The notes under the pieces were generated by a model. The model worked only from the letters and a program-made list of their open reading frames with translations. It did not search any database and was not told the origin of the DNA. DNA of 9,955 nt from Solirubrobacteraceae bacterium (lineage in GTDB: Bacteria; Actinomycetota; Thermoleophilia; Solirubrobacterales; Solirubrobacteraceae): assembly GCA_024710825.1 (NCBI GenBank), contig JANJUA010000432.1, positions 1-9,955 on the forward strand, given 5' to 3'. This document shows, piece by piece, positions 1 through 6,836 of this stretch; the first letter of the stretch is position 1, and each line of letters begins with the position of its first letter. Both the position numbers and the translations under genes were made by a program.

Positions 1-1255
1 CGGCCAGCGCCTGCAGGTACGCCAGCACCTCCGGGTCGGGCGGCGGCACCGCAGCCGCCGCCTCGGCCGGGGCCGGCTCCACCGGCGCCGGCTCCACCGG
101 CGGCGGGACCGGGTCCACGGGCGGGGGCGTCTCGGGCTCGACCGGCGGCGCCGGGTCCACCGGGGCGGGATCGACCGGCGGCGGATCCACCGGGGCGGGG
201 TCGACCGGATCCGGATCCACCGGGGCGGGGTCGACCGGGCCCGGATCGACCGGATCGGGCTCGGGCTCGACCGGGGGCGGATCGACCGGCGCGGGCTCCG
301 GCTTGGACGCCGGATCGGCCGGGTCGGTGCCGGCGGCCAGCTCGGCCGCGTTGCTGAAGCCGTCGCCGTCGGAGTCCAGGTCGCCGTCGGCGACCGGGGG
401 CGCGGGGGCCTGCTCGGCGGTCGGCTTGCTCTCGGCCTGCTCGATCGCGGCCTTGTCGGGCTTCTTCGCGCTGCCGGTCGGCGCCTTGGGCGGATCGATG
501 GCGGGCGCTCCGGCGCGCGTGACCGACGACGCCGGGTTCAGGCCGAGTCGCTGCTCGACGCTGTTCGGGATGCCGTCGCCGTCGGGGTCGTCGTCGCCGT
601 CGGGGATGCCGTCGCCGTTGCTGTCGACCATGCGCGGGTTCGCCTTGACGACGTACTCGTTGCGATTCGAGACGCCGTCGCCGTCGAGGTCGTGATCCGC
701 GTCCACGCGGGAGCGCGGATCCATGCGGTTCTCGACCTCGTAGGCGTCGGGGATGCCGTCGCCGTCGGTGTCGCTGCGGAACGGGTCGGTGCCCAGGAGG
801 CGCTCGAGGTCGTCGCTGAGGCCGTCGCCGTCGCTGTCCGCCACGCGCGGCCGCGGTCCGGTCTCGGTGGAGCCCGGGCGGCGGGCCTCGCGCCGCTCGG
901 CCTCGTCTCCGGAGTCGTCGACCAGGCCGGCGAGGGGCGTGCCGCCGGGCGCGAGCTGACCGCCCGCGGGCACGATGACCGCGTCCGTGCCGGGCACCGC
1001 GATCGCGGCGCGCGGGGCCTCCGGGTCGTCGATGCGGGTGACGACCTCGCCACGAGCCGGGTCCGGGAGAACCTGGCTCTGCAGCGCATCGCCGCTGCGT
1101 GACAACGGCCACTCGCTGAAGCCGAACACCTGGACGTTGAGGCCGGCGATGCTGCCCGCGATCAGGGTCGCGGACGCGGCCATGCCGGCGCCGAAGTACA
1201 CGGTGTTGCGGGCTCGGCGGCGAAGCCGAGGCACCGTCGTCTTGCGCGCCTCCAC
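1..1255 (-). CDS. Secreted or surface protein with calcium-loop (TSP3-like) repeats and a Pro-rich repeat tail; C-terminus cut by window edge
   Basis: An open frame of 418 codons from a GTG start runs off the left edge without a stop. Residues 1-18 are strongly basic and about 19-45 are hydrophobic, so the N-terminus is a signal peptide or signal anchor and the rest should be outside the cell. Residues 140-310 carry six loops of the form D-x-D/N-G-D-G-h-x-D/N, starting near residues 140, 162, 189, 211, 223 and 294. Several continue into an acidic helix and a G-T-D-P or L-N-P turn, as in bacterial thrombospondin-type-3 repeats, which bind calcium. Residues about 318-406 are a Pro-rich tail built from P-V-D/E-P-x-P units, probably an extended, acidic spacer. 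The gene lies 43 bases after the PucR-type regulator and has its own AGGAGG. The substrate or partner is unknown; adhesion or cell-wall association is only a guess. The frame is safe because signal, repeats and spacer all lie in it. Confidence 0.85.
   Translation of the reverse strand, partial: MEARKTTVPRLRRRARNTVYFGAGMAASATLIAGSIAGLNVQVFGFSEWPLSRSGDALQSQVLPDPARGEVVTRIDDPEAPRAAIAVPGTDAVIVPAGGQLAPGGTPLAGLVDDSGDEAERREARRPGSTETGPRPRVADSDGDGLSDDLERLLGTDPFRSDTDGDGIPDAYEVENRMDPRSRVDADHDLDGDGVSNRNEYVVKANPRMVDSNGDGIPDGDDDPDGDGIPNSVEQRLGLNPASSVTRAGAPAIDPPKAPTGSAKKPDKAAIEQAESKPTAEQAPAPPVADGDLDSDGDGFSNAAELAAGTDPADPASKPEPAPVDPPPVEPEPDPVDPGPVDPAPVDPDPVDPAPVDPPPVDPAPVDPAPPVEPETPPPVDPVPPPVEPAPVEPAPAEAAAAVPPPDPEVLAYLQALA
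61..301 (-). repeat. Low-complexity DNA array encoding P-V-D/E-P repeats
   Basis: This stretch encodes the Pro-rich tail of the surface protein. Two identical 26-base copies lie at 183-208 and 213-238, a period of 30 bases or ten codons, and further diverged copies flank them on both sides. On the plus strand it is rich in GGGG runs and GGATCC/GTCGACC blocks. The period is a multiple of three, so gain or loss of units would change spacer length without breaking the frame. Confidence 0.75.
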
Positions 1256-1258
1256 ATC

Positions 1259-1264
1259 CCTCCT
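1259..1264 (-). promoter_or_regulatory. Shine-Dalgarno AGGAGG of the repeat-rich surface protein
   Basis: The minus strand reads AGGAGG, a full anti-16S match, then GAT and the GTG start at 1255. The 3-base spacing is shorter than usual, but no other in-frame start fits the site better; the next GTG is seven codons further on. It is the clearest Shine-Dalgarno in the window, and it fits a gene translated from inside a longer message begun upstream of the regulator. Confidence 0.6.
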
Positions 1265-1298
1265 ATCGGCAGAGCGCCCAGGAACTTGAGGGCTCGCT

Positions 1299-2537
1299 TC
1301 AGCGCCGCGCATCGGACCTCCGAACCCGTCCTCCCGATGCCCCCGCCTCGCGCGCGGGTCCGCCGGGCCGCGCGATGCCGAGCACCCGCATCGCCTTCAG
1401 GCCGAGCGAGAGCTTCTCGCGACCGTCGCTGGATCCCACGTCGAGCCCGCTCAGGTCGCGCACGCGCTCGAGCCGGTAGCGCACCGTGTGCCGATGGGTG
1501 AAGAGGCGCTGCGCCGTGCCGGCCACGTTGCCGTCGGCCTCCAGGAACGCCTCGAGCGTCCTGACGAGGTCCGTCTCGTACTGCTCGTCGTAGGCGACCA
1601 GCGGCTCGACCGTCTCCGCGTAGAAGCGCTGGAGCTCCGCCGGGTCCTCGCTCATCGCCGACAGCAGCAGGCGGTAGGCGCCGGTCTCGTCGAACGAGAG
1701 CGCCTCGCGCTCGGGATTGCCCTCGACGACGTTGGCGGCCAGCACCGCCTCGTTGCCCGCCCGGCACAGCTCGCCCGCGTGGCCGGCGCGGCGGCTGCGC
1801 CCAAGCGAGAAGGCGAGCCCGGCGAGCCCGGCGTGCAGCTCGCGCAGGACCCCGTCCGCCGCGCGCTGGGCGACCTCCTCGTCGGCGCCCGGCAGCACGA
1901 CGTGGGCCTCCGCGCCGAGCATGTCCGCGCGATCGCCCAGGACGGCGACGCTGCCCGGCAGCGCCGCGCGCGCGCCCCTCTGCGCCACCGCGAGGAAGCG
2001 CGCGCGCCAGCCTTCCTCGCGCGCCGTGAGCGGACGGGCGCGCACGACAAGGACGACCCCGCCCGAGGCCACCTCGACGCCCAGCTCTGCGCCGCGGTCG
2101 CCCGCCACCTCCGGGTCCACGCGGCCGCGCAGCAGGTCGGTGACGAAGTCGGCGACCGCCTCCTCCGAGGCGCGCTCGGGCCCGCGGACGCGCTCGACCT
2201 CCGAGGCGACGAGCGTCAACACGAGCCGCGTGATGCCGGGACCCGCGTCGGAGCGCGCCCGCAGCCGCAGCTGCCCGACGACCGCGTCCGCCACGCGCAG
2301 CTCATGCGTCTCGATGCCCTCCCCTCCGGCCAGCAGCCGCCGCTCGTCGTCGGGCGAGCGCGCCGCGACGGCGAGGACGGTGCTCGAGCGATCGATCAGC
2401 ACGAGGCTCGCGTCGAGGGCCCGTGCCGCGGCGCGGACGACCTCCGGCAGGCCCGAGCCGGACTCCACCGCCTCGGTGATGGCGTCCAGCGCCGAGACGT
2501 CGATGCCAGCGAGCGCGCTTGTCGCCGGTAGGGACAT
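1299..2537 (-). CDS. PucR/CdaR-family transcriptional regulator
   Basis: This 412-residue protein has the layout of PucR-type regulators. Residues about 15-95 form a degenerate GAF/PAS-like sensor segment. A middle region of about 125-290 resembles the degenerate GGDEF-like domain of this family. A C-terminal PucR helix-turn-helix spans about 322-387, where L-x-x-F-L-E-x-D-G-N, then T-A-Q-x-L-F-x-H-R-H-T-V-R-Y-R-L and a final L-x-L-x-L-K-A-x-R-V-L are characteristic. Members activate genes for purine, sugar-acid or amino-acid use, but no catabolic gene is nearby, so the ligand is unknown. The residues after 390 are a basic, low-complexity tail. The ATG at 2537 has no good Shine-Dalgarno but sits 7 bases behind TAGCCT, which suggests a leaderless message. 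The only gene close behind it is the repeat-rich surface protein, its most likely local target by position alone. Confidence 0.88.
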   Translation of the reverse strand: MSLPATSALAGIDVSALDAITEAVESGSGLPEVVRAAARALDASLVLIDRSSTVLAVAARSPDDERRLLAGGEGIETHELRVADAVVGQLRLRARSDAGPGITRLVLTLVASEVERVRGPERASEEAVADFVTDLLRGRVDPEVAGDRGAELGVEVASGGVVLVVRARPLTAREEGWRARFLAVAQRGARAALPGSVAVLGDRADMLGAEAHVVLPGADEEVAQRAADGVLRELHAGLAGLAFSLGRSRRAGHAGELCRAGNEAVLAANVVEGNPEREALSFDETGAYRLLLSAMSEDPAELQRFYAETVEPLVAYDEQYETDLVRTLEAFLEADGNVAGTAQRLFTHRHTVRYRLERVRDLSGLDVGSSDGREKLSLGLKAMRVLGIARPGGPAREAGASGGRVRRSDARR

Positions 2538-2544
2538 GCCTGAG

Positions 2545-2550
2545 AGGCTA
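2545..2550 (-). promoter_or_regulatory. Candidate -10 element (TAGCCT) of the PucR-type regulator
   Basis: TAGCCT on the minus strand matches TANNNT and is followed by 7 bases and then the ATG, which would put the transcription start at or next to the start codon. No clear TTGACA-like -35 is visible. TAGCC also occurs 10 bases further upstream (2556-2560), making a short direct repeat. The 49-base gap (2538-2586) also holds an imperfect hairpin at 2561-2577 with a 6-pair stem, one bulged base and a 4-base loop. That hairpin might end the upstream operon or affect this promoter, but it has no U-run. Confidence 0.4.
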
Positions 2551-2586
2551 CCGACGGCTACGCCCGTTCATACGGCGGATTTTCCC

Positions 2587-2817
2587 CTAGCCGCCGGCTT
2601 CGATCCGGTCCCAGAACCAGGTGATCGCGAGGCCGCCGACCACGCCGAGCCCGACGAACGTCGCCAGGACGTACAGCGACAGGAAGCCGGCCGCGAGCCG
2701 CGGCCAGAACCCGCTATAGGACTGCAGAGCCGGTCGCAGCACGAGCATGACGAACGCGACGAGGACCGCGAGGCCGCAGCCGCCGCCGACGATGTAGGTG
2801 ATCTCCTCGTTGCTCAT
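2587..2817 (-). CDS. Small two-span membrane protein of unknown function, coupled to DedA-PAP2
   Basis: The protein has 76 residues with two hydrophobic spans, about 8-28 (Gly/Val/Leu-rich, ending before R28-P29) and about 41-67 (ending W67-F-W-D-R). A short loop with W38-P39-R40 lies between them. The N-terminus M-S-N-E-E is acidic and lacks a cleavable signal. The ATG overlaps the TGA of the DedA-PAP2 gene as ATGA, so translation is probably coupled and the product made along with the fusion protein. I do not recognise the family. By position it could be a subunit or stabiliser of the DedA-PAP2 protein, but the sequence itself does not show that. The frame is supported by the overlap, the hydrophobic pattern and the lack of any competing gene. 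Confidence 0.8.
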   Translation of the reverse strand: MSNEEITYIVGGGCGLAVLVAFVMLVLRPALQSYSGFWPRLAAGFLSLYVLATFVGLGVVGGLAITWFWDRIEAGG

Positions 2818-4376
2818 GTGGGCACCCGATTCTGGCGGATGTAGGCGACGAGAAGGGCGCCCACGCCGCAGACCGCGTAGATCGTGGCCGCCAGGCCCCA
2901 GCCGCCGAGCACGTCGGACCACCAGTGCGCGTGCAGGTAGACGCGCGTCAGGCCCACGAGCGCGGCGATCGCGATTCCGGCGACGACCACGAACGCCCGC
3001 CCGGCCAGCCACGGCACGTAGCGCGACAGCAGGACGGCCACCGCGACCCACGCGACCGCATGCACCGCATGTCCCGACGGGTAGGCGTTGCCGGCCGTCG
3101 CCACGAGCGAGTCGTCGGGGCGAGGTCGGTCGACGACGTCCTTGGCGATGGTGCTGAGCAACCCGGCGATCGCGGTCCCCACCCACAGCACCGCGATCGC
3201 TCCCCAGCGCCGCCAGATCGCGAGGATGGCGCCCGCCGCCGCGCACAGCGGCACGACGACGGCGTACGAGCCGAGCACGGTGACGACCTTCGCGACGTCG
3301 ACCAGCCACGGCGTCCGCAGGTCGTCGGAGATGCGCAGCGCGCGCCCGTCGCTGAACAACGCGCCGCCGTCCGCGACGGTGAAGGCCAGCGAGAAGAAGG
3401 TGAAGCTGCCGACGGCGGCGATCGCCAGCAGCGTCGTCACCTCCAACCCGAGGTCGCCGGGGGTGAAGCGGTCGACGGTGAAGCGGGCGGGGCCGGCCAG
3501 ACGACGGGCGGCCGGGACGACGCCCCGGTAGACCAGGGGGCGCACGACGCGGGCGACGGGGCGCAGCGCCGGCCGCTCTGACTGCTCGTGCAGCCACTCG
3601 TGCGCACGGCGGCGGTTGCCGGCCTCGCGCAGCCAGCGGTAGGCGAAGACGCCGCCGCCCACCACGACGATGACGGTCCCGAGGGCGAACGCGCCGCGAC
3701 CGGCGTAGTCGGCGACGGTCCCGAACGACTGCCAGAAGACGTAGCCGAGGACGCAGAACGTCGTCCCCCACAGGCCGGCGCCGATGATGTCGTAGGGAAG
3801 GAAGCGGCGCAGGGGCATCTTCGACGAGCCGGCGATGAACGGCGCGACCGCGCGGATCAGGCCGACGAAGCGGCCGATGAGGACGGCCTTGCCGCCGTGG
3901 CGGTCGAAGAAGCCCTCGACCTGGAGGAGGCGGTCGGGGGTGATCTTGAAGCGCGGGCCGTGGCGCTCGAGGAAGTCACGGCCGAGCCGGCGCCCGAGGA
4001 GGAAGCTCGTGACGTCGCCCGCGACCGCGCACGCCCACACGAGCGCGATCAGCGCGAAGAGGTTGATCTCGCCCTGACCGGCGACGACCCCGCCGACGAG
4101 GATCGTCGTCTCGCCCGGGGCGATCAATCCGACGAACGCGCCGGTCTCGAGGAACGCCATGATCCCGACGAGCGCGTACGTCCAGGGGCCCAGCGCCCGG
4201 CCGAGCTCCTCGATCAGGTGCTCGACGTTCGGCAGCTCCACGACGCCCGTCGAGTAGACGGCGAGCGCCAGCGCCACGACGACGCCGGCGATCCGCTCGA
4301 CCCGGCCCAGCCTGTCCCGACGCCACCACAGGAAGGCGGCGAGCGCGACCGCCCCGAGGAGCGGCAGCGGCTTCAC
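2814..4376 (-). CDS. DedA-family / PAP2-family fusion membrane protein (candidate lipid-carrier flippase-phosphatase)
   Basis: The protein has 520 residues and two membrane domains. After an N-terminal span (about 5-17) and a second (29-43), residues about 65-245 are a DedA (SNARE-associated) domain. It shows E77-x-G-x-F-x-G then P87-G-E, and G168-R-F-x-G-x-x-R175 followed by P179 and A182-G183. Residues about 245-308 form an Arg-rich linker. Residues about 310-510 are a PAP2 phosphatase domain with all three motifs intact: K412-x6-R419-P, P433-S-G-H436 and R478-x5-H484-x3-D488. DedA proteins include undecaprenyl-phosphate flippases, and PAP2 proteins include PgpB-like phosphatases acting on lipid pyrophosphates, so recycling of the cell-wall lipid carrier is a reasonable inference; the substrate is not shown. 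The GTG start overlaps the ispE stop as GTGA and has GGAG 8 bases upstream. The stop overlaps the next gene's ATG. The same frame stays open upstream through ispE, but that part is a shadow. Confidence 0.9.
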   Translation of the reverse strand: MKPLPLLGAVALAAFLWWRRDRLGRVERIAGVVVALALAVYSTGVVELPNVEHLIEELGRALGPWTYALVGIMAFLETGAFVGLIAPGETTILVGGVVAGQGEINLFALIALVWACAVAGDVTSFLLGRRLGRDFLERHGPRFKITPDRLLQVEGFFDRHGGKAVLIGRFVGLIRAVAPFIAGSSKMPLRRFLPYDIIGAGLWGTTFCVLGYVFWQSFGTVADYAGRGAFALGTVIVVVGGGVFAYRWLREAGNRRRAHEWLHEQSERPALRPVARVVRPLVYRGVVPAARRLAGPARFTVDRFTPGDLGLEVTTLLAIAAVGSFTFFSLAFTVADGGALFSDGRALRISDDLRTPWLVDVAKVVTVLGSYAVVVPLCAAAGAILAIWRRWGAIAVLWVGTAIAGLLSTIAKDVVDRPRPDDSLVATAGNAYPSGHAVHAVAWVAVAVLLSRYVPWLAGRAFVVVAGIAIAALVGLTRVYLHAHWWSDVLGGWGLAATIYAVCGVGALLVAYIRQNRVPT

Positions 4377-5242
4377 CAGCCGGGCTCCGGGGCCGCCGTG
4401 AGCGGAGCCGGGCACCGGTCGCCGAGCGCCGCGGCCGCCGCCCGGGCGCGCCGGACGCCGTCGGCGCCGAGGAAGAGGCCGAGCACCGTGGGCCCCGAGC
4501 CGCTGACCATCACGTGGTCGGCGCCGACCGACAGCGCCGCGTCCATCGCGTGCTCGATCGCGGGCTCCAGCGCGAGCGCGGCGGCCTCGAGGTCGTTGAC
4601 GAGCAGGCCGCGCGGCAGGTCGCCGGCGGCGGCGAGCGCGGCGCGGACGGCCGCGTGGCGCTCGGCGAGCGCGGCGGGGGCGCGCGGCAGTCCCGGGCGA
4701 TCGGCCTCGGCGTAGACGGCGCCGGTGGAGAGCGGGCGCTCGCCCGGCAGGACGAGCACCCCGAAGGGCGGGGCGTCCGCCAGCGCCTCCACGCGGTCGC
4801 CCATCCCGGTCGCCAGCGAGCGTCCCGGACGCACCTGCGCGGGCACGTCGGCGCCCAGCCGCGCGCCGATCGCGCGCAGCAGCTCGTCGTCGGCGGCCCC
4901 GCCCGCCGCTCGGGCGGCCAGCCGGAGGACGGCGGCGGCGTCGCCCGAGCCGCCGCCCATCCCCGCGGCCACGGGGACGCGCTTGGCTATCTCGATGCGC
5001 TGCGGCGGACCGTCCCACCCGGTCTCCTCGCGGAAGGCCGCGAGCGCCGCGGCGGCGAGGTTCGGGCCTTCGATCCCGGGGCAGAGGACCTCGTCCGCCT
5101 CGCCCGGGGCGGCGGTCATCGTCAGCTCGTCGGCGAGGGTCAGCGACTGCATGACGGAGACCAGCTCGTGGCGGCCGTCCTCTGGGCGCGTCGGGCCGAG
5201 GAAGAGACAGAGGTTGATCTTGGCGGGGGCGCGCTCGGTCAT
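4373..5242 (-). CDS. ispE: 4-diphosphocytidyl-2-C-methyl-D-erythritol kinase (MEP pathway)
   Basis: IspE uses ATP to phosphorylate CDP-methylerythritol at the 2-hydroxyl in the cytosolic MEP route to isopentenyl diphosphate. The 289 residues match the family length and the GHMP-kinase order. P6-A-K8-I-N holds the catalytic Lys, and R24-H25 lies at the substrate site. The Gly-rich ATP loop G94-M-G-G-G-S-G-D-A-A-A is complete. G130-A-D132-V-P holds the catalytic Asp, L171-S-T-G-A-V-Y and N216-D-L-E are family motifs, and the C-terminal S247-G-S-G-P-T-V loop is present. The stretch after D132 (A-Q-V-R-P-G) differs from the F-F-x-x-G-G common elsewhere, but the catalytic residues remain. ATGA overlaps couple it to rsmA, and GTGA to the DedA-PAP2 gene, so isoprenoid supply and a probable isoprenoid-carrier enzyme are made from one message. 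Confidence 0.95.
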   Translation of the reverse strand: MTERAPAKINLCLFLGPTRPEDGRHELVSVMQSLTLADELTMTAAPGEADEVLCPGIEGPNLAAAALAAFREETGWDGPPQRIEIAKRVPVAAGMGGGSGDAAAVLRLAARAAGGAADDELLRAIGARLGADVPAQVRPGRSLATGMGDRVEALADAPPFGVLVLPGERPLSTGAVYAEADRPGLPRAPAALAERHAAVRAALAAAGDLPRGLLVNDLEAAALALEPAIEHAMDAALSVGADHVMVSGSGPTVLGLFLGADGVRRARAAAAALGDRCPAPLTAAPEPGW

Positions 5243-6090
5243 CGCGCGAGCGCGTCCTGGAGCGCGCGGAAGTCTGTGGGAGCGAGGCGCTCGGCGCGGA
5301 CGTCGGCGGGAAAGCCGAGTGCCTCCAGCGCAGCGCGAGCCCGCTCGCGGAGGTCACTCGGAGCGTCCGGGGAGTACGCGAGCGAGCGGGGGAGCGCCTT
5401 GCGGCGGTGGGCGAAGGCCTGCTGGACGAGCGCTCGCAGCTCGGGGGCAGCGGCCGGTCCGCGGCGGCGCAGGACGACGAGCACGGAGTCGACGTTCGGC
5501 ACCGGGTGGAAGACGTGGCGCGAGACGCCGCGCAGCACCTTCACGTCGCAGGCGAGCTGCGCGATGACGCTGGGGATGCCGTAGGCGCCGCTCCCGGGCG
5601 CCGCGGCGAGCCGCTCGCCGACCTCCTTCTGCACCATCGCGACCCAGAGCGTCGCGCCCGGCAGCTCCTCGATCGTCTTGAGGATCGCCGAAGCGGCGAT
5701 GCCGTACGGCAGGTTGGCGACGACCTTCGTCGGCGGCGGGTCGAGCGCGGCGAGGTCGAGCCGAAGCGCGTCGCCCAGGTGCAGCGTCGTGTTGGGGTGG
5801 GCCTCGAGCGCCTCGCGCAGCGGCGGCTCGAGGGTGCGGTCGACCTCGATCACATGGACGTGGCGGGTGCGCTCCGCGAGGTGCTCGGAGAGGACTCCGA
5901 GGCCCCCACCGATCTCCAGGCAGACGTCCGTCCGGTCCAGCTCGGCGGCGCGCTCGATGACGCCGAGCAGGTTCGAGTCCACGAGGAAGTTCTGGCCGAG
6001 CTCGCGGTTGGGCCGGATCCCGAACTGCCGGAGGCGGCGCAGGCTGGGCTGCGAGGGAAGCTCGTGGGTGGGCGGCTCGTCCGCGCTCAC
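5239..6090 (-). CDS. rsmA: 16S rRNA (adenine1518-N6/adenine1519-N6)-dimethyltransferase
   Basis: RsmA (KsgA) dimethylates two adjacent adenines in helix 45 of 16S rRNA with S-adenosylmethionine, late in small-subunit assembly; its loss commonly gives kasugamycin resistance. The 283-residue protein has G32-Q-N-F-L-V-D, the SAM-binding E59-I-G-G-G-L-G, the acidic residue E82 that contacts the SAM ribose, G106-D-A, and the catalytic N126-L-P-Y129. It also has F194-H-P-x-P-x-V-D-S and F226-A-H-R-R-K with R265-A-E-x-L in the C-terminal helical domain. The first 15 or so residues are a loose Pro/Glu-rich leader. The start is GTG, overlapping the tatD stop as GTGA, and the stop overlaps the ispE ATG. 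The rsmA-ispE pairing is common in bacteria and supports both calls. Confidence 0.95.
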   Translation of the reverse strand: MSADEPPTHELPSQPSLRRLRQFGIRPNRELGQNFLVDSNLLGVIERAAELDRTDVCLEIGGGLGVLSEHLAERTRHVHVIEVDRTLEPPLREALEAHPNTTLHLGDALRLDLAALDPPPTKVVANLPYGIAASAILKTIEELPGATLWVAMVQKEVGERLAAAPGSGAYGIPSVIAQLACDVKVLRGVSRHVFHPVPNVDSVLVVLRRRGPAAAPELRALVQQAFAHRRKALPRSLAYSPDAPSDLRERARAALEALGFPADVRAERLAPTDFRALQDALAR

Positions 6091-6836
6091 CAGCCGAAGA
6101 CCCGGGCGGCGGTCCGGCCGAGCGCGGCGTCCAGCTCCTCCAGGGCGACGCCGCGGCGCTCGGCCACGAAGCGGGCGGTGTGGACCACGTACGCGGGCTG
6201 GTTGCGGTGCTTGCGCACGGGCTGAGGGGTGAGGTAGGGAGCGTCGGTCTCGACCAGCAGCCGCTCGGCGGGAACGCGGGCGGCCGCAGCGGCCAGCGCC
6301 TCGTTCTTCGGGTAGGTGACGTTGCCGGCGAACGAGACGTACCAGCCGCGGTCGAGGACCTCGTCGAGATGCTCGGGCATGGAGAAGCAGTGGAGGATCA
6401 CGGTCACTCCCTCGGCGCGCTCGCGCAGCATGCGCAGCGTGTCCTCCTCGGCCGCGCGCGTGTGGATGACCAGCGGCTTGCCGGTCTCGGCGGCGAGCGC
6501 GATCTGGGCCTCGAACGCCCGCTCCTGGTCGGCGCGAGGGGCGGTGTCGCGGAAGTAGTCGAGCCCGGTCTCGCCGATGGCGACGCAGCGGTCGTGGGCG
6601 GCGAGCGCGCGGAGCTCCGCGAGGTCGCCCGCGTCGAAGCCCTGCGCCTGGTTGGGGTGGCGGCCGACCGCGGCGTGCACCTGCGGGAAGCGCTCGGCGG
6701 CGGCGAGCGCGGTGCGCGACGATCCGCCGTCGGACCCGATCGTGACGATCTTCGTGACGCCCACGTCCGCCGCGGCGGCCACGAGCTCCTCGTCGGGCGG
6801 CTCGCAGCTGGAGAGGTGGGTGTGGGAGTCGATCAT
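6087..6836 (-). CDS. tatD: TatD-family metal-dependent hydrolase (DNase)
   Basis: The 249-residue protein is a standard TatD TIM-barrel hydrolase. The expected metal ligands are all present: H5-T-H7 at the N-terminus, E89 in G-E-T-G-L-D, H125 in V-I-H-T, H149 in H-C-F-S, and D198 in E-T-D-A-P-Y-L. Characterised members are Mg/Mn-dependent 3'-5' DNases, or D-aminoacyl-tRNA deacylase-like enzymes, active in the cytosol in DNA repair or quality control. Here the exact substrate cannot be read from the sequence, and the name TatD does not imply Tat export. The ATG overlaps the metG stop as ATGA, and the stop overlaps the rsmA GTG as GTGA. The order metG-tatD-rsmA is a well-known conserved arrangement. 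Confidence 0.93.
   Translation of the reverse strand: MIDSHTHLSSCEPPDEELVAAAADVGVTKIVTIGSDGGSSRTALAAAERFPQVHAAVGRHPNQAQGFDAGDLAELRALAAHDRCVAIGETGLDYFRDTAPRADQERAFEAQIALAAETGKPLVIHTRAAEEDTLRMLRERAEGVTVILHCFSMPEHLDEVLDRGWYVSFAGNVTYPKNEALAAAAARVPAERLLVETDAPYLTPQPVRKHRNQPAYVVHTARFVAERRGVALEELDAALGRTAARVFGW

Noticed and set aside
61..301. CRISPR array or mobile-element repeats suggested by the regular GC-rich repeats.
   Set aside because: The units have no distinct spacers and are all codons for P-V-D/E-P within one open frame, so this is a protein-coding low-complexity repeat.
538..1089. A 183-codon minus-strand frame rich in Arg, Thr and Ala across the surface-protein gene.
   Set aside because: It is a frame-shifted reading of the D-G-D-G repeat codons. 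The signal segment, repeats and Pro-rich tail are all in the other frame.
1272..1295. Imperfect hairpin just after the PucR-type stop (GAGC-G-CCC against GGGCTC).
   Set aside because: The stem is short and bulged with a 10-base loop and no U-run, and it precedes a good Shine-Dalgarno. I would not call it a terminator.
1488..2531. Long plus-strand frames opposite the PucR-type gene, and similar ones at 3588-4715, 4514-5584, 5407-6225 and 7148-8359.
   Set aside because: Antisense frames stay open in DNA with almost only G or C at third positions. Their products are Arg/Ala/Gly/Asp-rich with no domain, and the minus-strand genes beneath them are clear families.
2561..2577. Imperfect hairpin after the six-gene operon as its terminator.
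   Set aside because: It has six pairs with one bulge, no U-run, and overlaps the probable PucR promoter region. It is too weak for a separate feature and is mentioned under the promoter entry.
4377..5357. The DedA-PAP2 reading frame stays open upstream across ispE, which would make an 847-residue protein.
   Set aside because: The extra part is Arg/Gly/Pro-rich with no domain and lies out of frame over the clear ispE gene. The GTG overlapping the ispE stop, with GGAG 8 bases before it, is the natural start.
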